Source of the DNA: an uncultured Spirochaetaceae bacterium
GTDB lineage: Bacteria > Spirochaetota > Spirochaetia > Sphaerochaetales > Sphaerochaetaceae
Assembly (NCBI GenBank): GCA_947630635.1
Contig: CANRIJ010000012.1
Location: 1 to 21,082, forward strand
Length of the DNA stretch: 21,082 bases
Reading direction: 5' to 3'
A program made the translations under genes and the position numbers. Shown in pieces: positions 8,297 to 15,047 of this stretch. The notes below the pieces were generated by a model. That model saw nothing but the letters and a program-made list of their open reading frames with translations, had not been told where the DNA came from and searched no databases. Every line of letters starts with the position of its first letter. Within the stretch, counting starts at the first letter, position 1.

Positions 8297-8744
8297 TCAG
8301 GAGAAGAAATCAGAGATGGCTCCCATTATTCCCTTTCCGACAATTTTCTCGTCGGTATTGAGAATATCGACCCCGTTTAAGACCTAATACTAACCCTCGA
8401 TTCTCAAAATTATGCCATCCCAGCTCTAATTGTATTTGCTCTCATATTAGGCAATCTTTCCGCTCTTATCCTCGTTTGTGTACTCTCCAGCTTTTGGAGA
8501 TGAGAAGAAATTAAGGCCCAGAGTAGATTTGAACTAAACGCCTCCTACTATATCAGAGATCTCCTTTAAGCTGATATCAGGAATCTCAAAGCTCGATACC
8601 GAAGATGTCACTGAAGTGGCTGTCTTTGGATCAACGAGGCTATTCACCAGAGTCTCGTCACGGGGCTTCACCTCGTTTGTCTTACAGAAAAAGAGAGCAA
8701 ATGCCATCAAGATTACAAACAATGGAAAAAGTGCCTTTTTTCAT
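8297..8744 (-). pseudogene. Decayed small lipoprotein/secreted-protein gene
   Basis: From an ATG at 8744 (GGTGG four bases upstream) the frame shifts by one base within the first codons. If one base near 8731-8741 is removed, the product starts MKKALFPLFVILMAFALFFC, a typical signal peptide with a possible, non-ideal lipobox Cys. After it one frame continues to the TGA/TAA at 8294-8299. It holds protein-like stretches such as SSPKAGEYTNEDKSGKIA, SWDGIILRIEG and NGVDILNTDEKIVGKGIMGA, but is broken by TAG (8534), TAA (8447) and TAG (8426, 8390, 8384). The repaired length is about 148 residues. The codons used (GAG, AAG, GGA, ATA) look like those of neighbouring genes. The family is not recognised. 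The open part alone (8534-8722) could still encode a 62-residue peptide. Confidence 0.55.
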
Positions 8745-8805
8745 ATAGCCACCATTTATAGCGACTCTAGATTTTCTGGGTTATGAATAGCATATAAGTA
8801 GTCTG

Positions 8806-8834
8806 TTGTTATACTTGAGGCGTTATTTTAAACT
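8806..8834 (+). promoter_or_regulatory. Putative leaderless promoter of the GerMN gene
   Basis: TTGTTA (8806-8811), a 17-base spacer and TAAACT (8829-8834), each a 4/6 consensus match. The -10 ends six bases before the ATG at 8841, so the transcript would start at the start codon. No Shine-Dalgarno is present, and the TAA of the -10 box is an in-frame stop that rules out an upstream start. Confidence 0.45.
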
Positions 8835-8840
8835 CTCAAT

Positions 8841-9380
8841 ATGAAAGACGGGATACAAGATGAGAGCAGAAGACCACGAGTCAGATACTTCTTTATCTTC
8901 TCAATTCTGCTTTTTGTATATATTGGAATACTCACTGGAGTAGCATGGCCCTATGCAAAGGCCAATTTCTTGAAATTCAGGCTGAAAGAGCATTATGAGC
9001 TCTTTAAGATGGAAGAGGCGGGAATAATGAGCGAGCCTCTTACATTGGTATTCTACTCGCCAACTGGTCCAGTAAAAGTAGAGAGATCTGTGAGAACACA
9101 CGATGAGGACTATCTTCATCTAATACTTGAGGCACTCCTAAAGGGCCCCGACGAGAATGCCCTTAGACTAGGCTACGTATCATATATTCCCGAAGGCACA
9201 AGGCTAATTGGGGCCTCTGAGATCAATGGAATTGTATTTGCAGACTTCTCATCTGAAATAGAGAAGAGTCCATATCTAAGTGCCGCACTTGAGGAGATTA
9301 AAGAGACTCTAACTCAAACTGGAAAATACTACGAAGTCCACATCCTCTCAAGTGGAAAAGAGATTCAGGACCTAATTTAG
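8841..9380 (+). CDS. Membrane-anchored GerMN-domain protein
   Basis: A 179-residue protein with a charged N-terminus, one transmembrane helix (about 16-36, YFFIFSILLFVYIGILTGVAW region) and a GerMN-like domain (about 65-175). That domain shows the family pattern LVFYSPTGPVKVERSV, then LEALLKGPDE, then YIPEGTRLIGASEINGIVFADFSSE. GerMN domains occur in Gram-positive germination proteins and in envelope proteins of many non-sporulating bacteria, probably as binding modules outside the membrane. The function here is unknown. It is one of two plus-strand genes in the window. It ends head-on with ymdB, with stops overlapping by four bases (ttag). The start is fixed by an in-frame TAA 12 bases upstream. 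Confidence 0.85.
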   Translation: MKDGIQDESRRPRVRYFFIFSILLFVYIGILTGVAWPYAKANFLKFRLKEHYELFKMEEAGIMSEPLTLVFYSPTGPVKVERSVRTHDEDYLHLILEALLKGPDENALRLGYVSYIPEGTRLIGASEINGIVFADFSSEIEKSPYLSAALEEIKETLTQTGKYYEVHILSSGKEIQDLI

Positions 9381-10159
9381 ATAGTTATACGCTTAATTGA
9401 GAGTGCCTTCTTGCTCTCTTTGTCAATCTCGATCAGAACACCCTGTATGTTGCCCTTTTTATCAGAGCTCTGAGGCTTGACAGGAAGCTGCGTAAGCTGC
9501 CTCTCTATTGCATTCTCGCTCTTGCCGCCTATTACTTCTCTCAGGGCGCCTGTAATGCCAAGATCTGTTATATATGCCGTTCCCTTTGGCAGGATTCTCT
9601 CATCAGAGGTCTGCACATGGGTATGAGTCCCAACAACTGCAGTGGCTCTTCCATCAAGCACATATGCAAGAGCCTCCTTCTCCATAGGCTCCTCAGCATG
9701 GAAATCCACGAAAATAAGCGAGGTTTCCTCCAAAACCCTATTAACAAGCTCCTCTCCCTTTTTAAAGGGGTCGTCAATGGAAATCATATTTATTCTGCCT
9801 TGAAGATTCACTACTGCATACTTAATGCCATTCTTCTCGACTACAGTAAATCCCTTTCCAGGAGAGGTCTCTGGATAGTTTGCAGGACGCAGAATATCAT
9901 TCTTCTCATTTAATAGGAGAGCTATATCCTGGACTTCCCAAATATGGTTTCCGCTTGTTATTACGTCAACACCTGCACTCTTAATACGCTCATAGTCCTC
10001 TCTTGTTATCCCAAATCCCATATTGGCGTTCTCGCCATTTGCAATAACAAAATCGACATTGCAGGCCTCAATAAAAGAGGGTAGCCCTCTCTCGAGGGCC
10101 CCCATTCCACTTACGCCTGAAATATCTCCTAAAAGCAAGACTAAGAGACGCTGGCTCAT
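9377..10159 (-). CDS. ymdB: YmdB-family metallophosphoesterase
   Basis: A 260-residue dimetal phosphodiesterase of the TIGR00282/YmdB family; characterised members hydrolyse 2',3'-cyclic nucleotides. Metal ligands and catalytic residues are visible: D12 in GDISG, E43 and N44 in NGENA, N71 and H72 in SGNHIW, H154 in VDFHAE, and H179 and H181 in GTHTHVQT. The motif order and length match the family. The N-terminus keeps the usual start-strand-GD layout. The ATG begins immediately after the rny stop (TAA then ATG, no gap), with GGAG 12 bases upstream inside rny. The rny-ymdB pairing is known from Firmicutes and suggests a shared role in RNA metabolism or signalling. Confidence 0.95.
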   Translation of the reverse strand: MSQRLLVLLLGDISGVSGMGALERGLPSFIEACNVDFVIANGENANMGFGITREDYERIKSAGVDVITSGNHIWEVQDIALLLNEKNDILRPANYPETSPGKGFTVVEKNGIKYAVVNLQGRINMISIDDPFKKGEELVNRVLEETSLIFVDFHAEEPMEKEALAYVLDGRATAVVGTHTHVQTSDERILPKGTAYITDLGITGALREVIGGKSENAIERQLTQLPVKPQSSDKKGNIQGVLIEIDKESKKALSIKRITI

Positions 10160-11695
10160 TTACTTTGCATACTCCACAGCTCTAGTTTCGCGGATAATGG
10201 TAATCTTTATCTTTCCAGGATATCTGAGCTCTGCCTCAATCCTCTCAGCAATCTGCTGAGCAAGGTGCTTGGACTCATCATCAGATATCTTATCTGCATT
10301 AACCATGATTCTGAGCTCTCTTCCTGCCTGAATAGCAAAAGCGTTATCAACGCCATCAAAGCCTTTGGCAATAGACTCAAGAGACTCAAGCCTCTTAATG
10401 TAATTGTCCAGCGACTCCCTTCTTGCTCCAGGTCGTGAGGCGGATATTGCATCGGCAATCTGAACTATAATCGCCTCAACAGAGGTAGGCTCTGTGTCGT
10501 TATGATGGGCAAGAACGCAATTGACAACCCTTGGGTCCTCGCCTAGCCTCTTCACAAGCTCAGCTCCTAGCTCTGCATGGTTTGCCTCACTCTCGGTCTC
10601 TGCACCCTTTCCGATATCATGCAGAAGTCCTCCACGCATCGCAATTTCGCTATTTGCTCCCACCTCAGATGCAATCATGCCAGCCAATATTGCAACCTCC
10701 TTGGAATGGAGAAGCACATTCTGTCCATAGCTCGTTCTGAAATGGAGTCTTCCAAGGGCTCTGATCATCTCAGTTGAGATATTGTGGATTCCAAGATCGA
10801 ATACTACCTTCTCTCCTTCGTCTACAATAATTCTTCCGACTTCCTTGGAGACCTTGTTTACTACTTCCTCAATTCTCGCAGGATGTATTCTTCCATCTTG
10901 CACCAAGCGCTCAAGAGCAACACGGGCAATCTCTTTTCTTACTGGGTCAAAGCAGGATATTACAACAGCCTCTGGAGTATCATCGATGATAATATCCACT
11001 CCAGTAAGCGTCTCAAGGGTTCTTATGTTTCTGCCCTCTCTGCCGATTATCCTGCCCTTCATCTCATCAGATGGAAGACTGACGGATGTAATTGTCGTCT
11101 CGCCGACAACCTCAGTTGCGATTCTCTGAATTGTCGTTACGATGATATCTCTGGCCTTTCTATCAGCCACAAGCTGAGCCTCGGCCTCTATCTTGTTTAT
11201 ATATACCTGGCCTTCGCGCTCTGCATGAGATTTCATCTCATCTATGAGGATGCCCTTTGCCTCCTCATGAGTCATCTGAGCAACCCTCTCTAGCTCCAAA
11301 GAGAGGTTCTGCTCTCTTTCCTCATTCTCTTTTTCGCTCTTTTCGAGCTTTTCGGCCCTTTCTCCTAGTTGTAGCTTGAGATCTTCTATCTCCTGTAGCT
11401 TCTTATCAAGATTCGCTTCCTTCTGCACGAGTCTGTTTTCTTTTCTCTGCAGATCCGATCGTGTCTCCTTTGCCTCATTTTCCTGGGCTATACGCTCGCT
11501 CTGGAGCTCTTCCCGGGTCCTAAGGATTATCTCCTTTGCCTCTGCCTCTGCATCCCTCTGAGCCTCTTCCTGAAGACGCTTGGCTCGTTGCTCAGCAGCG
11601 GTCAACTTAAACTTAGCAAAAATCCAACGGCCTATAAAGCCAATAGCAATTCCAGCAATACAACATAGGAGGCCTACCAATACCACTGTCAACAT
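10160..11695 (-). CDS. rny: Ribonuclease Y
   Basis: Membrane-bound endoribonuclease that starts mRNA decay. The 511 residues contain, in order, an N-terminal membrane helix (about 2-22), a long Glu/Lys/Arg-rich coiled coil (about 30-190), a KH RNA-binding domain with GRIIGREGRNIR (214-225), and an HD domain with metal-binding H359-D360 in GLLHDIGKG. Length and layout agree with the family (about 520). The ATG at 11695 has GAGGAG ten bases upstream. It is the first gene of a two-gene unit with ymdB. Two cysteines (CC, 11-12) in the membrane segment could be acylated, but I have no evidence for that. Confidence 0.97.
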   Translation of the reverse strand: MLTVVLVGLLCCIAGIAIGFIGRWIFAKFKLTAAEQRAKRLQEEAQRDAEAEAKEIILRTREELQSERIAQENEAKETRSDLQRKENRLVQKEANLDKKLQEIEDLKLQLGERAEKLEKSEKENEEREQNLSLELERVAQMTHEEAKGILIDEMKSHAEREGQVYINKIEAEAQLVADRKARDIIVTTIQRIATEVVGETTITSVSLPSDEMKGRIIGREGRNIRTLETLTGVDIIIDDTPEAVVISCFDPVRKEIARVALERLVQDGRIHPARIEEVVNKVSKEVGRIIVDEGEKVVFDLGIHNISTEMIRALGRLHFRTSYGQNVLLHSKEVAILAGMIASEVGANSEIAMRGGLLHDIGKGAETESEANHAELGAELVKRLGEDPRVVNCVLAHHNDTEPTSVEAIIVQIADAISASRPGARRESLDNYIKRLESLESIAKGFDGVDNAFAIQAGRELRIMVNADKISDDESKHLAQQIAERIEAELRYPGKIKITIIRETRAVEYAK

Positions 11696-11924
11696 AGTAT
11701 CAATACTCCTCTATATTCTTTAATTTTGAGTTTCTATAAAATACAGATTACTGTCAAGCTAAAGAGCTAAACCGTTTATAAACATGGAAATAACAGACTC
11801 CAGAGTACAAGCTGAGATAATAAGATCACTTAAAATCCAATGAGAAATTATTTCTATCTAATAGATACACAAACTCCTATTTTCACTCTATAGGCTCTTT
11901 TGAATTATTTGGATATTCGGCTGA

Positions 11925-11933
11925 TGCTAAAAT
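11925..11933 (+). promoter_or_regulatory. Extended -10 promoter candidate of the orphan gene
   Basis: TGC followed by TAAAAT (11928-11933) is an extended -10 element (TGn plus a 5/6 hexamer). It ends six bases before the ATG at 11940. There is no good -35 at 16-18 bases, which an extended -10 can tolerate. It predicts a leaderless transcript. Confidence 0.4.
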
Positions 11934-11939
11934 AGCAGA

Positions 11940-12563
11940 ATGGAAAAGGGCCAGCTCTTCTATAAAACGACACTCGAAAGATACTCAGAGGATATGAGAA
12001 TGTCGGGGTTCAACTCCTACTATGGAGCACCTGGAGACTATAGGATCTTTATGAAATTCCTCAACTTTGAATATGGCTCAGATAGATTCTACAGACAAAC
12101 GATAGATGCCTACTATGAGTATCTAAGCGGAAACAAAAAGGCAAAACACAGAGTTGGAATGGAGGACCTTCCAATCTTTGAGGAATATAGGCTGATTGCC
12201 TTCAAAGACTGGAAAATAGAAAATTACGAGGATAATTACATTACCCAGCTAAATAGAGAAATAGAGGTCAGAGTAGATACTCTCCTCATTAGGGAAGTCG
12301 CACTGACAAACGGCAAGATTTACGCTCGCTGCCTGAAGCCAGATTTCATCGGCCTTTCATATTCTTTTGGCTCTCAGTGGGTGATTCCAGAGGATAGCGT
12401 TGCAGCCTACCCAGAGACGATAGAGACGGATTCCCCGAATTTCAGCATGAGACTCTACATTGAAGAAGAGGCATATGATAGCGAAAAAAGGCTAATGGAG
12501 GATCTGAGAAGCGGAGACAAAATAGATTTAAGAGAATTTCTAAGAGAGATAATAGAGAGCTGA
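11940..12563 (+). CDS. Hypothetical protein, 207 aa, family not recognised
   Basis: An acidic, Tyr/Phe-rich soluble protein with no signal peptide, membrane segment or motif I recognise. The N-terminal half (about 20-75) is aromatic-rich (SGFNSYYGAPGDYRIFMKF). A middle part looks like beta strands (about 105-150), and the C-terminus (about 175-207) is charged and helical. It lies between rny and the ribosomal operon and is transcribed opposite to both. The ATG at 11940 has no Shine-Dalgarno but a -10 box six bases upstream. An in-frame ATG at 12000 (M21) has AGAGG eight bases before it and is an alternative start, giving 187 residues. Codon choice resembles the neighbours, so recent transfer is not indicated. 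Confidence 0.75.
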   Translation: MEKGQLFYKTTLERYSEDMRMSGFNSYYGAPGDYRIFMKFLNFEYGSDRFYRQTIDAYYEYLSGNKKAKHRVGMEDLPIFEEYRLIAFKDWKIENYEDNYITQLNREIEVRVDTLLIREVALTNGKIYARCLKPDFIGLSYSFGSQWVIPEDSVAAYPETIETDSPNFSMRLYIEEEAYDSEKRLMEDLRSGDKIDLREFLREIIES

Positions 12564-12588
12564 AAAAAACCGCCACTCTCGGTGGCGG
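12563..12588 (-). terminator. Intrinsic terminator of the ribosomal-protein operon
   Basis: On the minus strand the stem GTGGCGG pairs perfectly with CCGCCAC (7 bp, GC-rich), read from 12588 down to 12570 around a pentaloop, and is followed by seven T. It starts 22 bases after the rplQ stop. On the plus strand the same hairpin lies just after the orphan gene but is followed by CTCTCTCTT, so termination there would be weaker. Confidence 0.85.
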
Positions 12589-12609
12589 CTCTCTCTTAAA
12601 CGCGCTGAA

Positions 12610-13071
12610 TTACTCTGCCTTTGCCTCTTTAGCCTTAGCCTTTGGCTCATCTTTCCTGGCCTTGGAAGAAGCCTTTTTCTTGTCATCTTTTTTGGCCTTC
12701 TTCTCTGGCTTCTTAGTCTTCTCCACCAGCTCAAGAAGAACCATTTCAGCGGCATCACCGTTTCTATAGCCAACCTTCAGAATTCTTGTATATCCACCTG
12801 GCCTAGAAACAAACATAGGAGAAATCTCTGTAAAGAGCTTTGTTACCATGTCCTCATCAAAGAGAACTCTTGCAACCTGTCTTCTGTTATGAACAGAATC
12901 GACTTTGGCTCTTGTTATGAGCTTCTCAGCCAATCTCTGAGCCTCTTTGGCCTTAGCCTTGGTAGTCTCGATTCTCTCATATCTGAAAAGGGATGTCACA
13001 AGATTTCTCTTGAGAGCCTTTCTCTCACTATGTGTTCTCGAGAGTGCATTAAAACCTAATCTATGCCTCAT
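12610..13071 (-). CDS. rplQ: 50S ribosomal protein L17
   Basis: L17 of the large subunit. Residues 1-116 are the conserved domain, with RHRLGFNALSRTHSERKALK at the start, RAKVDSVHNRRQVARVL in the middle and PGGYTRILKVGYRNGDAAEM near its end. Residues 117-153 form a Lys/Ala/Glu-rich tail that most L17 proteins lack. The ATG overlaps the 3' end of rpoA by 11 bases, and AAGGAAG upstream supplies the ribosome-binding site. Last gene of the operon, followed by the terminator. Confidence 0.97.
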   Translation of the reverse strand: MRHRLGFNALSRTHSERKALKRNLVTSLFRYERIETTKAKAKEAQRLAEKLITRAKVDSVHNRRQVARVLFDEDMVTKLFTEISPMFVSRPGGYTRILKVGYRNGDAAEMVLLELVEKTKKPEKKAKKDDKKKASSKARKDEPKAKAKEAKAE

Positions 13072-14119
13072 TTTCCACTTCCTTATTCTCTGGGAGCCTA
13101 ATTGATTTCTTTAGGACACTGAAATCTGTCATGCCCAAAGTAAGTCCCCATTCACTAAGCTTTTCTTTGATTTCCAAAAGACTCTTCTTACCGAAGTTCC
13201 TTGTCTTGGCAATCTCGTCCTCAGTCTTCTTTGCTAAGTCGCCGATTGTCTTTATGCCGGCATTCTTAAGACAATTTGAAGATCTAACTGTAAGCTCAAG
13301 CTCTTCAACAGGAGTATCGAGAAGCCTCTTGATCTTCTCTTCCTCTTCGTCGATTACTTCGCTTACTGCAATCTGACTCTCATCAAAATTGATGAAAATC
13401 GTATAGTGCTCTTTTAGTATCTTCGCTGCCTCTCCCAGTGCGTTTTCAGGAGAGATAGTGCCATCAGTCCAGACTTCAAGTGTAAGCTTCTCATACTCTT
13501 TCCTCTGTCCGACTCTAGTCTGCTCTATATCGAACTTGACCCTCTTTACCGGAGAGAAGAAAGCATCAAGATAGATAAGTCCGGGCTCTTCGCCATACTT
13601 CTCATTGTACTCTGCTGGAACGTATCCTCTTCCAAGATTGATCTGAGCCTCGATTTCAAGGTCGCAATCATCCATCATAGTAAGGATTACCTGCTCTGGA
13701 TTCTCTATTCTGACGGTATCTCTCTCGAAATCCTTGCCAGTGATGACTCCAGGGCCCTTACATGGGATTGTAATGACAGTTCCATCGCTGTCTTCGACCA
13801 TGCGAATCTGAAGTTTCTTGATATTAGCTATGATATCGAAAATATCCTCTCTAACACCGCGAAGAGACTCAAACTCACTTGCAACAAATATCGGCTCCTT
13901 AAGCTCAGTATCCTTGAATTCGACAAACCTGATCGCCGTAACTGCATATCCCTGAATAGAGGAGAGCAGAACTCTTCTCAAAGAGTTGCCGACTGTTGTT
14001 CCCATGCCCTCCACATAGGGATAAGAGATGAATTTGCCATAATCCTTTGTCCCTATTGGCTGCTCTGTGAACACCTTATCGGGTCTCTTGAAATCCTTAA
14101 GAAGATTTTTTCTTGCCAT
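13061..14119 (-). CDS. rpoA: DNA-directed RNA polymerase subunit alpha
   Basis: The alpha subunit dimerises to start RNA polymerase assembly and contacts promoter DNA. The N-terminal domain (about 20-240) shows the signature YVEGMGTTVGNSLRRVLLSS (36-55). The C-terminal domain (about 270-335) keeps LTVRSSNCLK, with the DNA-contacting Arg, and FGKKSLLEIKEKL. The length of 352 exceeds the roughly 329 of E. coli by a slightly extended N-terminus and an acidic C-terminal tail. Located between rpsK and rplQ as in the alpha operon. Stop is TAG. Confidence 0.98.
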   Translation of the reverse strand: MARKNLLKDFKRPDKVFTEQPIGTKDYGKFISYPYVEGMGTTVGNSLRRVLLSSIQGYAVTAIRFVEFKDTELKEPIFVASEFESLRGVREDIFDIIANIKKLQIRMVEDSDGTVITIPCKGPGVITGKDFERDTVRIENPEQVILTMMDDCDLEIEAQINLGRGYVPAEYNEKYGEEPGLIYLDAFFSPVKRVKFDIEQTRVGQRKEYEKLTLEVWTDGTISPENALGEAAKILKEHYTIFINFDESQIAVSEVIDEEEEKIKRLLDTPVEELELTVRSSNCLKNAGIKTIGDLAKKTEDEIAKTRNFGKKSLLEIKEKLSEWGLTLGMTDFSVLKKSIRLPENKEVENEA

Positions 14120-14147
14120 GTTTACTCCTAAATCAAGCCACTAAGCG

Positions 14148-14525
14148 TCATACACGTCTAGTCTTGCGTGGGCGACATCCATTGTGTGGGATCGGGGTAA
14201 CGTCCTTAATTGACCTCACCTTCAGTCCAAGTGTTCCAAGAGTTCTTATTGCACTCTCTCTTCCAACACCAGGTCCCTTAACAAATACGTTAACCTCTTT
14301 CAGGCCAACATCGACTGCCTTTTTCCCTGCTGTCTCACAGATTGTCTGAGCAGCATATGGAGTAGACTTCTTTGCGCCTCTGAATCCGAGTCCACCTGCT
14401 GAAGCCCAAGAAATAGCATTTCCGTCTAAGTCGGTAAAAGTGATAATCGTATTATTAAAAGTCGCCTGAATATAGACATTTCCTTCAATAACGGTCTTCT
14501 TGACTTTTTTCTTTGCTGTAGCCAT
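14148..14525 (-). CDS. rpsK: 30S ribosomal protein S11
   Basis: Platform protein of the small subunit. The 125 residues include GNVYIQATFNNTIITFTDLDG near the start (split here as GNVYIQATFNNT and IITFTDLDG), ASAGGLGFRGAKKSTPYAAQ in the middle, VKGPGVGRESAIRTL and the C-terminal NGCRPRKTRRV. The N-terminus has a Lys-rich stretch (ATAKKKVKKTV). It lies ten bases after rpsM and 28 bases before rpoA. Confidence 0.98.
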   Translation of the reverse strand: MATAKKKVKKTVIEGNVYIQATFNNTIITFTDLDGNAISWASAGGLGFRGAKKSTPYAAQTICETAGKKAVDVGLKEVNVFVKGPGVGRESAIRTLGTLGLKVRSIKDVTPIPHNGCRPRKTRRV

Positions 14526-14535
14526 TTACCTATCC

Positions 14536-14901
14536 TTATTTCTTCTTCCCTGCAACGGTCTTCTTCTTGCCCTTTCTAGTACGAGCATTGGTCTTTGTCC
14601 TCTGCCCTCTGACAGGAAGTCCCTTTCTGTGCCTAAGGCCTCTGTAGCATCCGATATCCATAAGTCTCTTGATGTTGAGAGCTACTTCGGTTCTCAGATG
14701 TCCCTCAATCTTGTACTCATCCTCAATAACCTTTCTGAGTATGGCTATATCGTCTGAAGAAAGAGAATTGATTTTGACCTCAGGGTCAATGTTAGTCTTC
14801 TGGCAAATCTGCTCAGCAGAGGTTCTGCCGATTCCGTAGATATATGTCAGTGCGATCTTAACTGCCTTATTCGGCAAGTCAACACCTGCTATACGCGCCA
14901 T
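14536..14901 (-). CDS. rpsM: 30S ribosomal protein S13
   Basis: Head protein of the small subunit that contacts the P-site tRNA and the large subunit. The 121 residues start with ARIAGVDLPNKAVKIALTYI and contain YGIGRTSA. The family signature YRGLRHRKGLPVRGQRTKTN is near the end, followed by a basic tail TRKGKKKT that reaches the P site. The gene follows rpmJ after 20 bases. Confidence 0.98.
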   Translation of the reverse strand: MARIAGVDLPNKAVKIALTYIYGIGRTSAEQICQKTNIDPEVKINSLSSDDIAILRKVIEDEYKIEGHLRTEVALNIKRLMDIGCYRGLRHRKGLPVRGQRTKTNARTRKGKKKTVAGKKK

Positions 14902-14921
14902 CTTATACTTGGCCTCCTACC

Positions 14922-15035
14922 TTATTTCTGTCTCTGCTTATGCTTTGGGTTCTCACAGATGATGCGTACAACACCGCGTCTCTTGATAACCTTGCATTTG
15001 TCACAAATCGGTTTGACACTAGCTCTTACTTTCAT
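14922..15035 (-). CDS. rpmJ: 50S ribosomal protein L36, zinc-binding form
   Basis: A 37-residue protein, MKVRASVKPICDKC at the N-terminus and ICENPKHKQRQK at the C-terminus. The zinc ligands C11, C14, C27 and H32 are all present, so this is the zinc-containing paralogue type. It is located between secY and rpsM, the usual place, with 12 bases to secY and GGAG in the secY end as ribosome-binding site. Confidence 0.96.
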   Translation of the reverse strand: MKVRASVKPICDKCKVIKRRGVVRIICENPKHKQRQK

Positions 15036-15047
15036 AGCGCCGTCTCC

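Noticed and set aside
8297..8744. TAG read as an amino acid (stop-codon recoding) in the relic
   Set aside because: TAG is the ordinary stop of at least six genes in the window and a TAA also interrupts the frame.
10784..11293. 169-codon plus-strand ORF opposite rny
   Set aside because: Antisense frame of a clearly coding conserved gene, no motif or ribosome-binding site.
11733..11757. TTGACA box (11752-11757, minus strand) as -35 of an rny promoter with TATAGA (11733-11738)
   Set aside because: The spacer is only 13 bases and no better -10 lies at 16-18, so it is not reported as a feature, although an rny promoter must be somewhere in this gap.
11774..11783. Perfect 10-base palindrome GTTTATAAAC
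   Set aside because: AT-rich and single; likely chance without a second copy.
11784..11843. 19-codon plus-strand ORF (MEITDSRVQAEIIRSLKIQ) in the rny/orphan gap
   Set aside because: Too short, no ribosome-binding site and no conservation evidence; expected by chance.
12570..12588. Hairpin as a plus-strand terminator of the orphan gene
   Set aside because: No T-tract follows on the plus strand; assigned to the minus-strand ribosomal operon instead.
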